A stretch of 64,000 nucleotides of DNA from Delphinapterus leucas (GCF_002288925.2 NW_022098076.1:65995332-66059331), one strand, 5' to 3'; shown: positions 35,030 through 47,770, counted from the first letter of the stretch. Numbers and translations: made by a program. The notes: generated by a model from the letters alone, not told the origin.

Positions 35030-38000
35030 TGTTAGCATACGGTATTTTATTTTTCTCTTTCTGACTTGCTTCACTCTGTATGACAGACTCTAGGCCCATC
35101 CACCTCACTACACATAACTCAATTTCGTTTCCTTTTATGGCTGAGTAATATTCCATTGTATATATGTGCCACATCTTCTTTATCCATTCATCTGTCAATG
35201 GACACTTAAGTTGCTTTCATGTCCTGGCTATTGTAAATAGAGCTACAATGAACATTGTTGTACATGACTCTTTTTGAATTATGGTTTTCTCAGGGTATAT
35301 GCCCAGCAGTGGGATTGCTGGGTCGTATGGTAGTTCTATTTTTAGATTTTTGAGGAACCTCCGTACTGTTCTCCATAGTGGCTGTATCAATTTACATTCC
35401 CACCAACAGTGCAAGAGGGTTCCCTTTTCTCCACACCCTCTCCAGCATTTATTGTTTGTAGATTTTTTGATGATGGCCTNNNNNNNNNNNNNNNNNNNNN
35501 NNNNNNNNNNNNNNNNNNNNNNNNNNNNNNNNNNNNNNNNNNNNNNNNNNNNNNNNNNNNNNNNNNNNNNNNNNNNNNNCTCCACACCCTCTCCAGCATT
35601 TATTGTTTGTAGATTTTTTGATGATGGCCATTCTGACCGGTGTGAGGTGATACCTCATTATGGTTTTGATTTGCATTTCTCTAATGGATTAGTGATGTTG
35701 AGCATCCTTTCATGTGTTTGTTGGCAACCTGTATATCTTCTTTGGAGAAATGTCTATTTAGGTCTTCAGCCCATTTTTGGATTTGGTTGTTTGTTTTTTT
35801 GATATTGAGCTGCATGAGTTGCTTGTATACTTTGGAGATTAATCCTCTGTCAGTTGCTTCGTTTGCAAGTATTTTCTCCCATTCTTAGGGTTGTCTTTTC
35901 ATCTTGTTTATGGTTTCCTTTGCTGTGCAAAAGCATTTAAGTTTCATTAGGTCCCATTCGTTTATTTTTGTTTTTATTTCCATTTCCCTAGGAGGTGGGT
36001 CCAAAAGAATCTTGCTGTGATTTATGTCATAGAGCATTCTGCCTGTGTTTTCCTCTAAGAGTATTATAGTGTTTGTACTTACATTTAGGTCTTTAATCCA
36101 TTTTGAGTTTATTTTTGTGAATGGTGTTAGGGAGTGTTCTAATTTCATTCTTTTACATGTAGCTGTCCAGTTTTCCCAGAACGACTTATTGAAGAGGCTG
36201 TCTTTTCTCCATTGTATATTCTTACCTCCTTTATCAAAGATAAGGTGATCATATGTGCGTGGGTTTATCTCTGGGCTTTCTATCCTGTTCCACTGATCTG
36301 TATTTCTGTTTTTGTGCCATATTGTCTTGATTACTGTAGCTTTGTAATATAGTCTGAAGTCAGGGAGCCTGATTCCTCCAGTTCTGTTTTTCTTTCTCAA
36401 GATTGCTTTGGCTATTTGGAGTCTTTTATATTTCCATACAAATTGTGAAATTCTTTTGTTCTAGTTCTGTGAAAAACGCCATTGGTAGTATGATAGGGAT
36501 TGCATTGAATGTGTAGATTGCTTTGGGTAGTGTAGTCATTTTCACAATGTTGATTCTTCCAATCCAAGAACATGGTATAGCTCTCCATCTGTTTGTATCA
36601 TCTTTAATTTCTTTCATTAGTGTCCTATAGTTTTATGCATACAGGTCTTTTGTCTCCTTAGGTAGGTTTATTCCTAGTTATTTTATTCTTTTTGTTGCAA
36701 TGGTAAATGGGAGTGTTTCCTTAATTTCTCTTTCAGATTTTTCATCACTAGTGTACAGGAATGCAAGAGATTTCTGTGCATTAATTTTGTATCCTGCTAC
36801 TTTACCAAATTCATTGATTAGCTCTAGTAGTTTTCTGGTAACATCTTTAGGATTCTCTATGTATAGTATCATGTCATCTGCAAACAGTGACAGTTTTACT
36901 TCTTCTTTTCCAATTTGGATTCCTTTTATTTCTTTTTCTTATCTGATTGCTGTGGCTAAAACTTCCAAAACTATGTTAAATAATAGTGGTGAGAGTGGGC
37001 AGCCTTGTCTTGTTCCTGATCTTAGTGGAAATGCTTTCAGTTTTTCACCATTGAGAATGATGTTGGCTGTGGGTTTGTCATATATAGCCTTTATTATGTT
37101 GAGGTAAGTTCCCTCTATGCCTGTTTTCTGGAGAGTTTTTATCATAAATGGGTGTTGAATTTTGTTGAAAGCTTTTTCTGCATCTATTGAGATGATAATA
37201 TGGTTTTTCTCCTTCAGTTTGTTAATATGGTGTATCACATTGATTGATTTGCATATATTGAAGAATCCTTGCATTCCTGGGATAAACCCCACTTGATCAT
37301 GGTGTATGATCCTTTTAATGTGCTGTTGGATTCTGTTTGCTAGTATTTTGTTGAGGATTTTTGCATCTATGTTCATCAGTGATATTGGCCTGTAGTTTTC
37401 TTTCTTTGTGACATCTTTGTCTGGTTTTGGTATCAGGGTGATGGTGGCCTCGTAGAATGCGTTTGGGAGTGTTCCTGCCTCTGCTATATTTTGGAAGAGT
37501 TTGAGAAGGATAGGTGTTAGCTCTTCTCTAAATGTTTGATAGAATTCGCCTGTGAAGCCATCTGGTCCTGGACTTTTGTTTGTTGGAAGATTTTTAATCA
37601 CAGTCTCAATTTCAGTGCTTGTAATTGGTCTGTTTATATTTTCTATTTCTTCCTGGTTCAGTCTCGGAAGGTTGTGCTTTTCTAAGAATTTGTCCATTTC
37701 TTCCAGGTTGTCCATTTTATTGGCATACAGTTGCTTGTAGTAATATCTCATGATCCTTTGTATTTCTGCAGTGTAAGCTGTTAATTCTCCTTTTTCATTT
37801 CTAATTCTATTGATGTGAGTCTTCTCCCTTATTTTCTTGATGAGTCTGGCTAATGGTTTATCAGTTTTGTTTATCTTCTCAAAGAACGAGCTTTTAGTTT
37901 TATTGATCTTTGCTATTGTTTCCCTCATTTCTTTTTCATTTATTTCTGATCTGATCTTTATGATTTCTTTCCTTCTTCTAACTTTGGGGGTCTTTTGTTC

Positions 38001-38950
38001 TTCTTTCTCTAATTGCTTTAGGTGTAAGGTTAGGTTGTTTATTTGAGATGTTTCTTGTTTCTTGAGGTAGGACGGTGTTGCTATAAACTTCCCTCTTAGA
38101 ACTGTTTTTGCTGCATTCCATAGGTTTTGGGCCGTCGTGTTTTCATTGTCATTTGTTTCTAGGTATTTTTTGATTTCCTCTTTGGTTTCTTCAGTGATCT
38201 CTTGGTTATTTAGTAGTGTATTCTTTAGCCCCCATGTGTTTGTATTTTTTACAGATTTTTTTTCCTGTAATTGATGTCTGGTCTGATAGCATTGTGGTCA
38301 GAAAAGATACTTGATATGATTTCAATTTTCTTAAATTTACCAAGGCTTGCTTTGTGACCCCGAGATATGATCTATCTTGGAGAATGTTCCATGAGCACTT
38401 GAGAAGAAAGTGTAATCTGCTGTTTTCAGATGGAATGTCCTATAAATATCAATTAAGTCCATCTTGTTTAATGTATCATTTAAAGCTTGTGTTTCCTTGT
38501 TAGCATTTGCTTTATGTATTGAGGTGCTCCTATGTTGGGTGCATAAGTATTTACAATTGTTATCTCTTCTTCTTGGATTGATCCCTTGATCATCATGTAG
38601 TGTCCTTCTTTGCTCTTATAATAGTCTTTATTTTAAAGTCTATTTTCTCTGATATGAGAATTGCTACTCCAGCTTTCTTTTGATTTCCATTTGTGTGGAA
38701 TATCTTTTTCCATCCCCTCACTTTCAGTCTGTATGTGTCCCTAGGTCTGAAGTGGGTCTCTTATAGACAGCATATGTCCGGGTCTTGTTTTTGTATCCAT
38801 TCAGCCAGTCTGTGTCTTTTGGTGGGAGCATTTAATCCATTTACATTTAAGGTAGTTATCGATATGTGTGTTCCTATTACCATTTTCTTAATTGTTTTGA
38901 GTTTGTTATTGTAAGTCTTTTTCTTCTCCTGTGTTTCCTGCCTAGAGAAG
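35030..38950 (-). pseudogene. L1 ORF2 remnant (endonuclease-reverse transcriptase)
   Basis: The longest open piece, 36939-37928 (329 codons), covers the reverse transcriptase fingers and palm with [21 protein letters not shown] and [19 protein letters not shown]. The catalytic FADDMILY box lies just downstream near 36870. Further pieces at 36678-36872, 36426-36617 and 35885-36400 are separated by stops and a frameshift near 36410. The C-terminal Cys-containing part (CWWECK) sits beside the assembly gap. The endonuclease part upstream of 37928 has no long open frame. ORF2p normally nicks the target and reverse-transcribes L1 RNA. Confidence 0.88.
35480..35579. other. Assembly gap, 100 N
   Basis: Exactly 100 N, the usual placeholder for a gap of unknown size. 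The 50 bases before it (35429-35478) are identical to the 50 bases after it (35580-35629). Confidence 0.99.
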
Positions 38951-39061
38951 TTCTTTTAGCATTTGTTGTGGAGCTTGTTTGGTCGTGCTGAATTCTCTTA
39001 GCTTTTGCTTATCTGTAAATGTTTTAATTTCTCCATCAAATCTGAATGAGATCCTTGCTGG

Positions 39062-39812
39062 CTAGAGTAATCTTGGTTGTAGGTTTTTCCCTTTCATCAC
39101 TTTAAATATGTCCTGCCACTCCCGTCTGGCTTGCAGAGTTTCTGCTGAAAGATCAGCTGTTAACCTTATGGGGATTCCCTTGTATGTTAATTGTTGCTTT
39201 TCCCTTGCTGCTTTTAATATTTTTTCTTTGTATTTAATTTTTGATAGTTTGATTAATATGTGTCTTGGCGTGTTTCTCCTTGGACTTATCCTGTATGGGA
39301 CTATCTGTGCTTCCTGGACTTGATTGACTATATCCTTACCCATATTAGGGAAGTTTTCCACTATAATATCTTCAAACATTTTCTCAGTCCCTGTTTTTTC
39401 TCTTCTTCTCCTGGGACCCCTATAATTCAAATGTTGGTGCGTTCAGTATTGTCCCAGAGGTCTCTGAGATTGTCCTCAATTCTTTTTATTCTTTTTTTTT
39501 TTCTTTATTCTTCTCTGCGGTAGTTATTTCCACTATTTTATCTTCCAGGTCACTTATGCATTCTTCTGCCTCAGTTATTCTGATGTTGATTCCTTCCAGA
39601 GAATTTTTAATTTCATTTACTGTGTTGTTCATCATTGTTTGTTTGCTCTTTAGTTCTTCTAGGTCCTTGTTAAACGTTTCTTGTATTTTCTCCATTCTAT
39701 ATCCAAGATTTTGGATCATCTTTACTGTCATTACTCTGAATTGTTTTTCAGGGTGACTGACTATTTCCTCTTCATTTGTTTGGTCTGGTGGGTTTTTACC
39801 TTGCTCCTTCAT
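39062..39812 (-). pseudogene. L1 ORF1 remnant (RNA-binding coiled-coil protein)
   Basis: 39486-39812 gives the N-terminal part with a predicted coiled coil (heptad-like LEELKSKQTMMNNTVNEIK) that starts at Met 39812. 39062-39430 gives the RRM/C-terminal part (IVENFPNMGKDIVNQVQEAQ, then PRRNTPRHILIKL). The two lie in different frames. The break is near a T/A homopolymer at about 39486-39502, so at least one frameshift there could be real decay or a sequencing error. ORF1p normally coats L1 RNA as a trimer. Confidence 0.88.
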
Positions 39813-42559
39813 CTGCTGTGTATTTCTGTCTTCTCATTTTGCCTAACTTACCGTGTTTTGGGGTCTCTGTTTTGCAAGCTGCAAGTTCATAGTTCCCGGT
39901 GTTTTTGGTGTCTGCTCCCAGTGGGTAAGGTTGGTTCAGTGGGTTGTGTAGGCTTCCTGATGGAGGGGACTGGTGCCTGTGTTCTGGTGGATGAGGCTGG
40001 ATCTTGTCTTCCTGGTGGGCAGGTCCACATCTAGTGGTGTGTTTTGGGGTGTCTTTGGACTTATGATTTTAGGCAGCCTCTCTGCTAATGGGTGGGTTTG
40101 TGTTCCTGTCTTGCTAGTTGTTTGCCATAGGGTGTCTAGCACTGTAGCTCGCTGGTCATTGAGTGGAGCTGGGTCTTAGCATGGAGATGGACATCTCTGG
40201 GAGAGCTTTTGCCATTTGATGTTACATGGGGCCAGGAGGTCTCTGGTGGACCAATGTCCTGAACTTGGCTGTCCCACCTCAGAGGCTCAGGCCTGACACT
40301 GGCCAGAGCACCAAGACCCTGTCAGCCACATGGCTCAGAAGAAAAGGGAGAAAAAAAAGAAAGAAATAAAGAATATAAAATAAAGTTATTAAAATAAAAA
40401 AATTATTAAAAATAAAAAGGGTAATAAAAAAAAAGAGAAAGAAACGAGAGCAACCAAACCAAAAAATAAATCCTCCAATGATAACAAGTGCTAAAAACTA
40501 TACTTTAAAAACCCCAAAACCAAAAAACAGAAACCAAAAACAGACAGTCAGAACCCTAGGACAAATGGCAAAAGCAAAGCTATACAGAAAAATCATACAA
40601 AGAAGGATACAGATACACACTCACAAAAAGAGCAAAAGGAAAAAAAATATGTATATAACAAATTAAAAAAGGAGGAGAGCAACCAAATCAATAAACAAAT
40701 CTACCAATGATAATAAGCTCTAAATACTAAACTAAGATAAACATAAAACCAGAAACAAATTAGATGCAGAAAGCAAACCCCAAGTCTACAGTTGCTCCCA
40801 AAGTCCACTGCCTCAATTTTGGGATGATTCTTTGTCTATTTATTTATTCCACAGATGCAGGTACATCAAGTGGATTGTGGAGATTTAATCCACTGCTCCT
40901 AATGCTGCTGGGAGAGATTTCCCTTTCTCTTCTTTGTTCGCATAGCTCCTGGGGTTCAGCTTTGGATTTGGCCCTGCTTCTGCGTGTAGGTCACCTGAGG
41001 GTGTCTGTTCCCTGACCAGACAGGACGGGGTTAAAGGAGAAGCTGATTAGGGGGCTCTGGCTCGCTCAGGCCGCGGGGGAGGGAGGGGTACGGAATGCAG
41101 GGCGAGGCTGCGGTGGCAGAGGCTGATGTGACGTTGCAACAGTCTGAGGTGTGCTGTGGGTTCTCCTGGGGAAGTTGTCCCTGGATCACGGGACCCTGGC
41201 AGTGGCAGGCTGCACAGGCGCCCGGGAGGGGAGGTGTGGACAGTGACCTGTGCTCGCACACAGACTTCTTGGTGGCCGCAGCAGCAGCCTTAGTGTCTCA
41301 TGCCCGTCTCTGGGGTCCGCGCTGATAGCCGCGGCTCGTGCCTGTCTCTGGAGCTCGTTTAGACGGTGCTCTGAATCCCCTCTCCTCGTGCACCCCGAGA
41401 AAATGGTCTCTTGACTCTTAGGCAGCTCCAGACTTTTTTCTGGACTCCTTCCTGGCTAGCTGTCGTGCACTAGCCCCTTCGGGCTGTGTTCACGCCGCCA
41501 ACCCCGGTCCTCTCCCTGGGATCCTACCGAAGCCCGAGCCTCAGCTCCCAGTCCCGCTCCGGCGGGTGAGCAGACAAGCCTTTCGGGTTGGTGAGTGCTG
41601 GTCGGCACTGATCCTCTGTGCGGGAATCTCTCCACTTTGTGCTCTGCACCCATGTTGCTGCGCTCTCCTCCGTGGCTCTGAAGCTTCCCCACTCCGCCAC
41701 CCACAGTCTCCACCCGCGAAGGGCCTTCCTAGTGTGTAGAAACTTTTCCTCCTTCACAGCTCCCTCCCAGAGGCTCATGTCCCGTACCTATTCTTTTGTC
41801 TCTGTTTTTCCTTTTTTCTTTTGCCCTACCCAGGTACGTGGGGGAGTTTCTTGCCTTTGGGAGGTCTGAGGTCTTCTGCCAGAGTTCAGTAGGTGTTTTG
41901 TAGGAGTTGTTCCACATGTAGATGTATTTCTGATGTATTTGTGGGGAGGAAGGTGATCTCCACGTTTCACTCCTCCGTCATCTTGAAGGCGCCCCCCAGA
42001 CTTGAATTCTTTTGGAGAAATTTGTAGTGCATATTATACCTCTTGGGTTGCAAAGTGATATTGTTTTAGTAGAAAATGTTATTGTAAAACCCAGTGAGTG
42101 GGTTGCTTTGTACTGACGTCTATAGTCCCCTTCTCTCCCGCCCCCTTTCTCCCCAGTTATCTTAGCTTTCTCATTTAAACCCAAGTTATTTCAGACAATA
42201 AGTTATCTGCTGAATGATACTTTCCTCGTTAGTTCTTTTACTGGAATTTTTTTGTATCCCCAGCATTCATTCATTTATTCATTCATTCATATGCTCAATC
42301 ATTTATTGTCAGTAAATGCTAATGAAAAGATATATCTATATGCTTATATCTAACTGCAAAATCCACATATCTACTTGGATATATAATGTGCATATCAAAC
42401 TTAATAGATTTAAAACAGAAGTTCTGGTTTCCCACTGCCACTTTTTCCTCCTGCCATGTTCCCCATCCAAATACATTGCTCACTCCTTCTGGTTATTTAG
42501 GCTAAAAATTCTGGCGATTTCCTTGGTCCCCTTATTTCATTCATAACCAATAACTGATC

Positions 42560-43565
42560 TGTTAGCAACTCTGTTGACTCTGCTTTCACTGTCTACCCAG
42601 AATCTGACCACTTCTCATCAATTCCACAGTTACTACCGAAGTCCAACCCACCATCAACTCCTGCTTGGATTTTTTTTTTTTTTTTTTTTCAGTACGCGGG
42701 CCTCTCACTGTTGCGGCCTCTCCCATTGCGGAGCACAGGCTCCGGACGCGCAGGCTCAGCGGCCATGGCTCACGGGCCCAGCCGCTCCGCGGCATGTGGG
42801 ATCCTCCCGTACCGGGGCATGAACCCGTGTCCCCTGCATTGGCAGGCAGACCCTCAACCACTGCGCCACCAGGGAAGCCCTGCTTGGATTATTGCAACAG
42901 CCTCTTAACTGGACTTTCTACTTTCTCCCTTGGTCCCTCATCTTTAGTCTATTGTCAATGCAACAGCCTGAGTGAACTTTGAAAAATGGAAGACAGATAT
43001 GTCACTCTTCAGCTCAAAAACCTCAGTGACTTCCTATTTCATGAAGAGTAAAAGGCAGAGTTCTTACAGTGGCCTACAAGGTCCTATACATTTGACCCCC
43101 TGTTGCTTCCCTAACTTCAGTGCCTACGACACTCCCCTTGACTAACTCCACTTGACCCAAACTGGCCTTCTTGCAATTCATTAACATACCAAGTATGCTC
43201 CTGCCTCACAACTTTTGCAACCACTGTTCCCTCTGCCAGGAATTCTCTTTCCGCAGATATCCATGTGGCTTGTTCCTTCACCTCCCAATCTTTGCTCAAA
43301 TGTCACCTTTTCAAAGAGTTCTTCTCTGTCCACTCTATTTAATATTATCACCTCTTTATACTATACACTCCCTTTGCCTCTTACTTACTTTATTCCTTTT
43401 ACCTATAGCATTTATCACCATCCAACTTGCTTTAAATTTATGTGTTGATTCTATTTCTCTCCACTGCCCCTCAATACATACTAAAATGCAAACTCCAGAA
43501 AACCAAAGCTTCAGCTTGAAACATGGTAGACACAATAATTATTTGTTGAATGAGTAAATGATTTC
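42560..43565 (+). mobile_element. L2 LINE fragment (sense), split by a CHR-2 SINE
   Basis: cactcttcagctcaaaaacc, then agtggcctacaaggtcctat, then aactggccttcttgcaattc, then actgttccctctgccaggaa, then aatttatttgttgaatgag-like end (43531-43556), follow the L2 3' half in order. A SINE interrupts it at 42672-42878. Confidence 0.75.
42672..42878 (-). mobile_element. CHR-2 SINE
   Basis: On the minus strand it starts gcttccctggtggcgcagtg and ends in a long A-tail. The target duplication cctgcttggatt is perfect at 42660-42671 and 42879-42890. Confidence 0.94.
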
Positions 43566-44056
43566 ATATGTGATGTAGTAGCCAATGAGGTCGCATATAA
43601 CCTGAGGAAGTAGATGTATTTCGAAGTACTATTTTTATTTTTGTATGTCTTCAAGGTTCCATCTTATTATAGGTTCTCATTTGGAAATAAAAATGAGCTT
43701 TAATGAACCTAAAACATTCTGTAGACATAGTGAGATCTATCGTTTGCTTACTAAAATAATCAGGATATTCTGCATAGCAGTCAGTATTCTAAATGCTAGT
43801 TTTAAAAATTATGTGACTACAGGCTGTGTAGTTGGCATTTTGAAGAATTCTATGGAAGAATTTTTCTAACATTTCCCTAACATGTTAGAAAAAATGAGAT
43901 CACATCAATATTAGCTTTTCCACATCTAACTTTGAGTAAGGTATGTGTAGTGCACATATTTGTTTTGAGTAAAATTGTGTTACATGACAGTTGTGAGCCT
44001 CTATATCCGGGAACACACTTTAATGGTGTGATTTAGGAAGCCTAATGGCACCTGCA

Positions 44057-44092
44057 TTTTGTAAAATGGGAAAATTTTGTAAAATGGGAAAA
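44057..44092. repeat. 18-bp perfect tandem duplication
   Basis: ttttgtaaaatgggaaaa occurs twice head to tail, at 44057 and 44075, with no mismatch. Confidence 0.97.
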
Positions 44093-44730
44093 TCCATTTT
44101 TGGCATGGCCCCCAGTTTGAAAGTTACTCTTTGCATCCAAAAGGGCAGAATGCAACCGATCCATGGTCATAACGAAGATCAGAGCAAAGGACAGAGCCAG
44201 ACACAGCTGAGAACCAGAAAACACAGAACTCTTTCTAATCCATAGATGTAGACAGAGCTGGGTTCCTGTGGACAAAAGGAGTTTCCACTCCAGTGACACA
44301 GAACTTGTGACCCACATCTTGCAGAGGGTAGTTAAGGGAAGCAGAGACCTCTGAGGAATACTGTTGTCAAACAGCTATGTATTTACCACGAGTTCATAAG
44401 CAGAGCCTGAAACGTTTCTTCAAATAGAAATAACAGAGCTGGTCTAGAGATCCCAATACAAATCAGTTCTGGGCAAGAACAGTGTTGGTTCCACCAGTGA
44501 AGGTCAACAGAATCAAGGTAACTCAAGAGAAGAGAGATCTAGCCTGGACAGGTCTGCTTAACCTCCCTTGGTTATACATTTCCAGTTGTTTTTTAATGAG
44601 GGAGATCTGGAAATTTATATTTGAATTTACTCTATGTCATTTATGGTTTGCTGTATGTAACAATGCTTAAGTGGACTGTGTAATTACTGTATCATAGTTC
44701 TCATTCTGTATTTTAGACTCATTCATTCTT

Positions 44731-44934
44731 TTTTTTTTTTTTGTGATACGCGGGCCTCTCCCTGTTGTGGCCTCTCCCATTGCGGAGCACAGGCTCCGGA
44801 CGCGCAGGCTCAGCGGCCATGGCTCACGGGCCCAGCCGCTCTGCGGCACATGGGATCTTCCCAGACTGGGGCACGAACCCGTGTCCCCTGCATCGGCAGG
44901 CGGACTCTCAACCACTGCGCCACCAAGGAAGCCC
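44731..44934 (-). mobile_element. CHR-2 SINE
   Basis: On the minus strand it starts gggcttccttggtggcgcag. The target duplication gactcattcattctt is perfect over 15 bp, at 44716-44730 and 44935-44949. Confidence 0.95.
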
Positions 44935-45014
44935 GACTCATTCATTCTTAACTAATCTGTATGTGGTCATCATAAAGATCCAAGTGAAAGAACCTTCTTT
45001 TGCTCTACATAGAT

Positions 45015-45082
45015 ATTTGAGTTGACTTGAGTCCACTGGGCTGTTGTTATTTGAGTTGACTTGAGTCCACTGGGATGTTGTC
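45015..45082. repeat. 34-bp tandem duplication
   Basis: Two copies of atttgagttgacttgagtcc followed by actgggNtgttgt, starting at 45015 and 45049 with two differences. The copies are young, given their similarity. Confidence 0.93.
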
Positions 45083-46639
45083 CATTCCAAGGACCAGAGT
45101 GGACAGGCCAAGAAAGTAGGGCTCATCATGGACAGCTGCCTCTCAAAGGCTTTTTCCTTTCCGGAAAGTATTAAGGTTATATAAGCAAATTAAAAAAACC
45201 TGTCGGGTAATGAGTCAAAGCCATTAAGCATGGAGCTTGATGTTTTTTGTTTTCCAAACCTTATACCCTACTTCTGTTCTTTTATTTAAATTATTTAGTG
45301 GGTGTTCAATAAGTCTGGCTAGAAAGACAGAATTTGTTCTTGCTTATGATGAAAGTGTCAGCAGTGAGAGATGCACTCCGTGGAGATGCACAGTTTGGTG
45401 ATGTAGAAACTGATGAGGAAAAAGAACAAGGTGAATCACACCTCAGCTACTAGATTAATGCATCAAATTAAATGTTACTATTCAGGAAAGACAGCAGAAA
45501 GAAACTGCTTCCATGGTAACTGTTGTCAGAATTGTATTTTTACTCATCTTTCAGAAAATATATGAAAGCCAAATAATATAGCTCTAGTGATACTTGTAAT
45601 GATTTACTCATTTTCAAATAGCAAGAGCTCTGAAGGCTTGATTTCATCTCTCTCTTGAGTTGGCATTGTCAGTTTAATATCCAGCAAACGTTAATCGCTG
45701 AGGGTGAATGTATAGAAGACAGTTCGTATAAATGTCCAAAGATGGTTTATCAGTGAAAGTGTATTGTTACAAAGTTCTCCTGGGTTGCCGAGTGATCACT
45801 AAGGAAGATCTTAGTGGGACTCCCTCCCCGACCCTCAATAATATTAGATGTAGCTTCTCTTCTGTGGCTGGTCATGAGGAATTTTACAAATACATTTTCA
45901 GTAGAGACAACTCATGATTTATTCACTGGACTATCTGTTTGGATTATCAATGCCTATTTTCTCTCTTTCTCTTCAGTGTCTATCTTTTGTCTGTATCAGA
46001 CTTTGAGAGCACTTCAAACTGAGGGGTAGGTAAGAAAAGGGAGGAAGATGAAATTGGATTCTCTTTAAAACTGGTTTATTTAGAAAAGAGCTCTCGTAAA
46101 AGATTTGGTCAGAAATCAGAATTCAACCTGCTATCCTTTTTTTCTGTATTATCAGATTGGATAATTGAATGTTGGCTTGATTTCTTTCAGAGCAGACGTT
46201 CTATCTTTCTTGGCTAGGCTGGCACAGAGAACAAGGTCATACAGTGACCTGCTTCCTACACTGGGAGATGCTGATCTGTGACCTGTGAGAAGACTCTGCT
46301 TTGCTGATGTTTTGGTGTTGTTTCTGTAATATCCATCGAGGCTAGGACTTCAGCTTCCTAGTTTCAGGTTAAAAGATAGATTAATTAACAAAATACCTTA
46401 GTATTTGTTGGACTTGTATGTGTTCACATGACTTACTGACCTCGTGCAATGCTTATTTTGTAATAAATTACCATGTGTTAATTCTCACAATTAAATTCTA
46501 CAATCCAAACTATAGTTTAACTCTCCAGAGTGGAAGACTTCCTGTCTTTTACTTTAAAGGCATGTTTCTTAAGTCTCTATTTGTTAGCAAACACTTGGAA
46601 ACACTTTGAAATTTCATCCTATTAATTCAGTCCTAGAGC

Positions 46640-47000
46640 TATCTGAATTCTCTCTTTAAATGCTGAGAAAGACCTCTCCAGCAAGCTTTTCTTAGCTCTC
46701 TCTAGCCCTCAGCATTCTCATTCCTCATATTTAAATGTACTTGCTACCCATACCGTACACTCGTTCCTATTAAATTGAGTAGTCAATCATGGTTAAATAA
46801 TATGTGACATCTTTACAAATAATATTTACTATTATTATTTAATTGAAGTATTATATTTCTTTTTGGTTTCTCATTTCATTTCCCTAACCAGATTATAAAC
46901 TTTTTGATCTAAATACTAATTCTTCTATATCTGTATATCTGCCACCGTATCTCACCCAAGGTAGGGATTCAATACAAGTTTGTTAATGGGTTAACCAAAC
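46640..47000 (+). mobile_element. L2 fragment (sense)
   Basis: A pattern of gagaaagacctctccagc, then ccagattataaactttttga, then ggtagggattcaatacaag, is consistent with a diverged L2 3' end. Confidence 0.45.
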
Positions 47001-47469
47001 CAATGCAAGTTTGTTAATCCTGTGAAATGGAACATGCTAGAAGTAAACTGATGATATTCTCTCCCACGAGCTACCTATTTAAATGCATCTTGGGAAGAAC
47101 ATTGAACAAATTAATTTGCAAAATTGCCTTCATATAACATTTGCAGCTCTTCCACTTCTCAGGAAAATGATTCATATCATTTTAAAGACACGGCAACTTG
47201 AACAAGGTCAAAGCATAATACCTAATGGTATTTAGCAATGCAAATATAAAATTTGCAAATTTTGCAGAGTCTAAATGCGCATTGGATTTTCTAGGAGGTG
47301 CCCAGCTATATTGGGAGGGAGTTTTTAAGGTAGAGCTTGACTGATAACCTTTCCAAAACGTTAATATAGTTTTCTTCTTCTGTTTTTCTCTTCCTCCTTT
47401 TACTTTACCCCCTCCTTTCTAAATTATTGATCTCTTTCTATGTGGCCAACTTTTTCTAGGAACTTTTTG

Positions 47470-47770
47470 TTACGTTGTTATATAATTTAATCATCACATA
47501 CATCCTGTTGGTAAGCTATTATTATTTATATTTTAATGACCAGGAAACATTGAGGTTTGGAGGTTTAAGGACTTCTGGCATGAACTTGGCACTTTTTCTC
47601 ACTGAACCTCATATTTCTTTCTTTGATGTGTGACCTTGTATAAAAATATCATTTAACCCCTCTGTGCCTTTTAAAAATGTTTTTCTTCTATAAGAGGATA
47701 ATAAAAAAGTCTGCCCTACTAGCTTTATGTTATTCTAGATAATTGAGATAAAACACAAGAAATATAGGGT
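47470..47770. mobile_element. Two MIR-like fragments in opposite orientation
   Basis: 47470-47570 (taatttaatcatcacataca, then attttaatgaccaggaaaca) resembles antisense MIR. 47610-47765 (gatgtgtgaccttgtataaa, then catttaacccctctgtgcc) resembles sense MIR. Confidence 0.55.

Larger units (their letters stand above)
34642..41998 (-). mobile_element. Full-length L1 retrotransposon, antisense, disrupted
   Basis: The 5' end at 41998 (minus strand: ggggggcgccttcaagatga) resembles the start of an intact L1 5'UTR. The 3' end at 34642 has a short A-tail. The target duplication is gactttaattctttt (34627-34641) and gacttgaattctttt (41999-42013), with one mismatch in 15. The order on the minus strand is a 2.2-kb 5'UTR (CpG-rich at 41.0-41.9 kb, then a T-rich block), ORF1 remnant, ORF2 remnant and 3'UTR. 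A 100-N gap lies in ORF2. Both ORFs are broken, so it is not mobile as assembled. Confidence 0.93.

Noticed and set aside
35281..35802. ORFs of up to 173 codons that span the N run
   Set aside because: They are held open by unknown bases and a duplicated flank; the true reading is L1 ORF2 on the minus strand.
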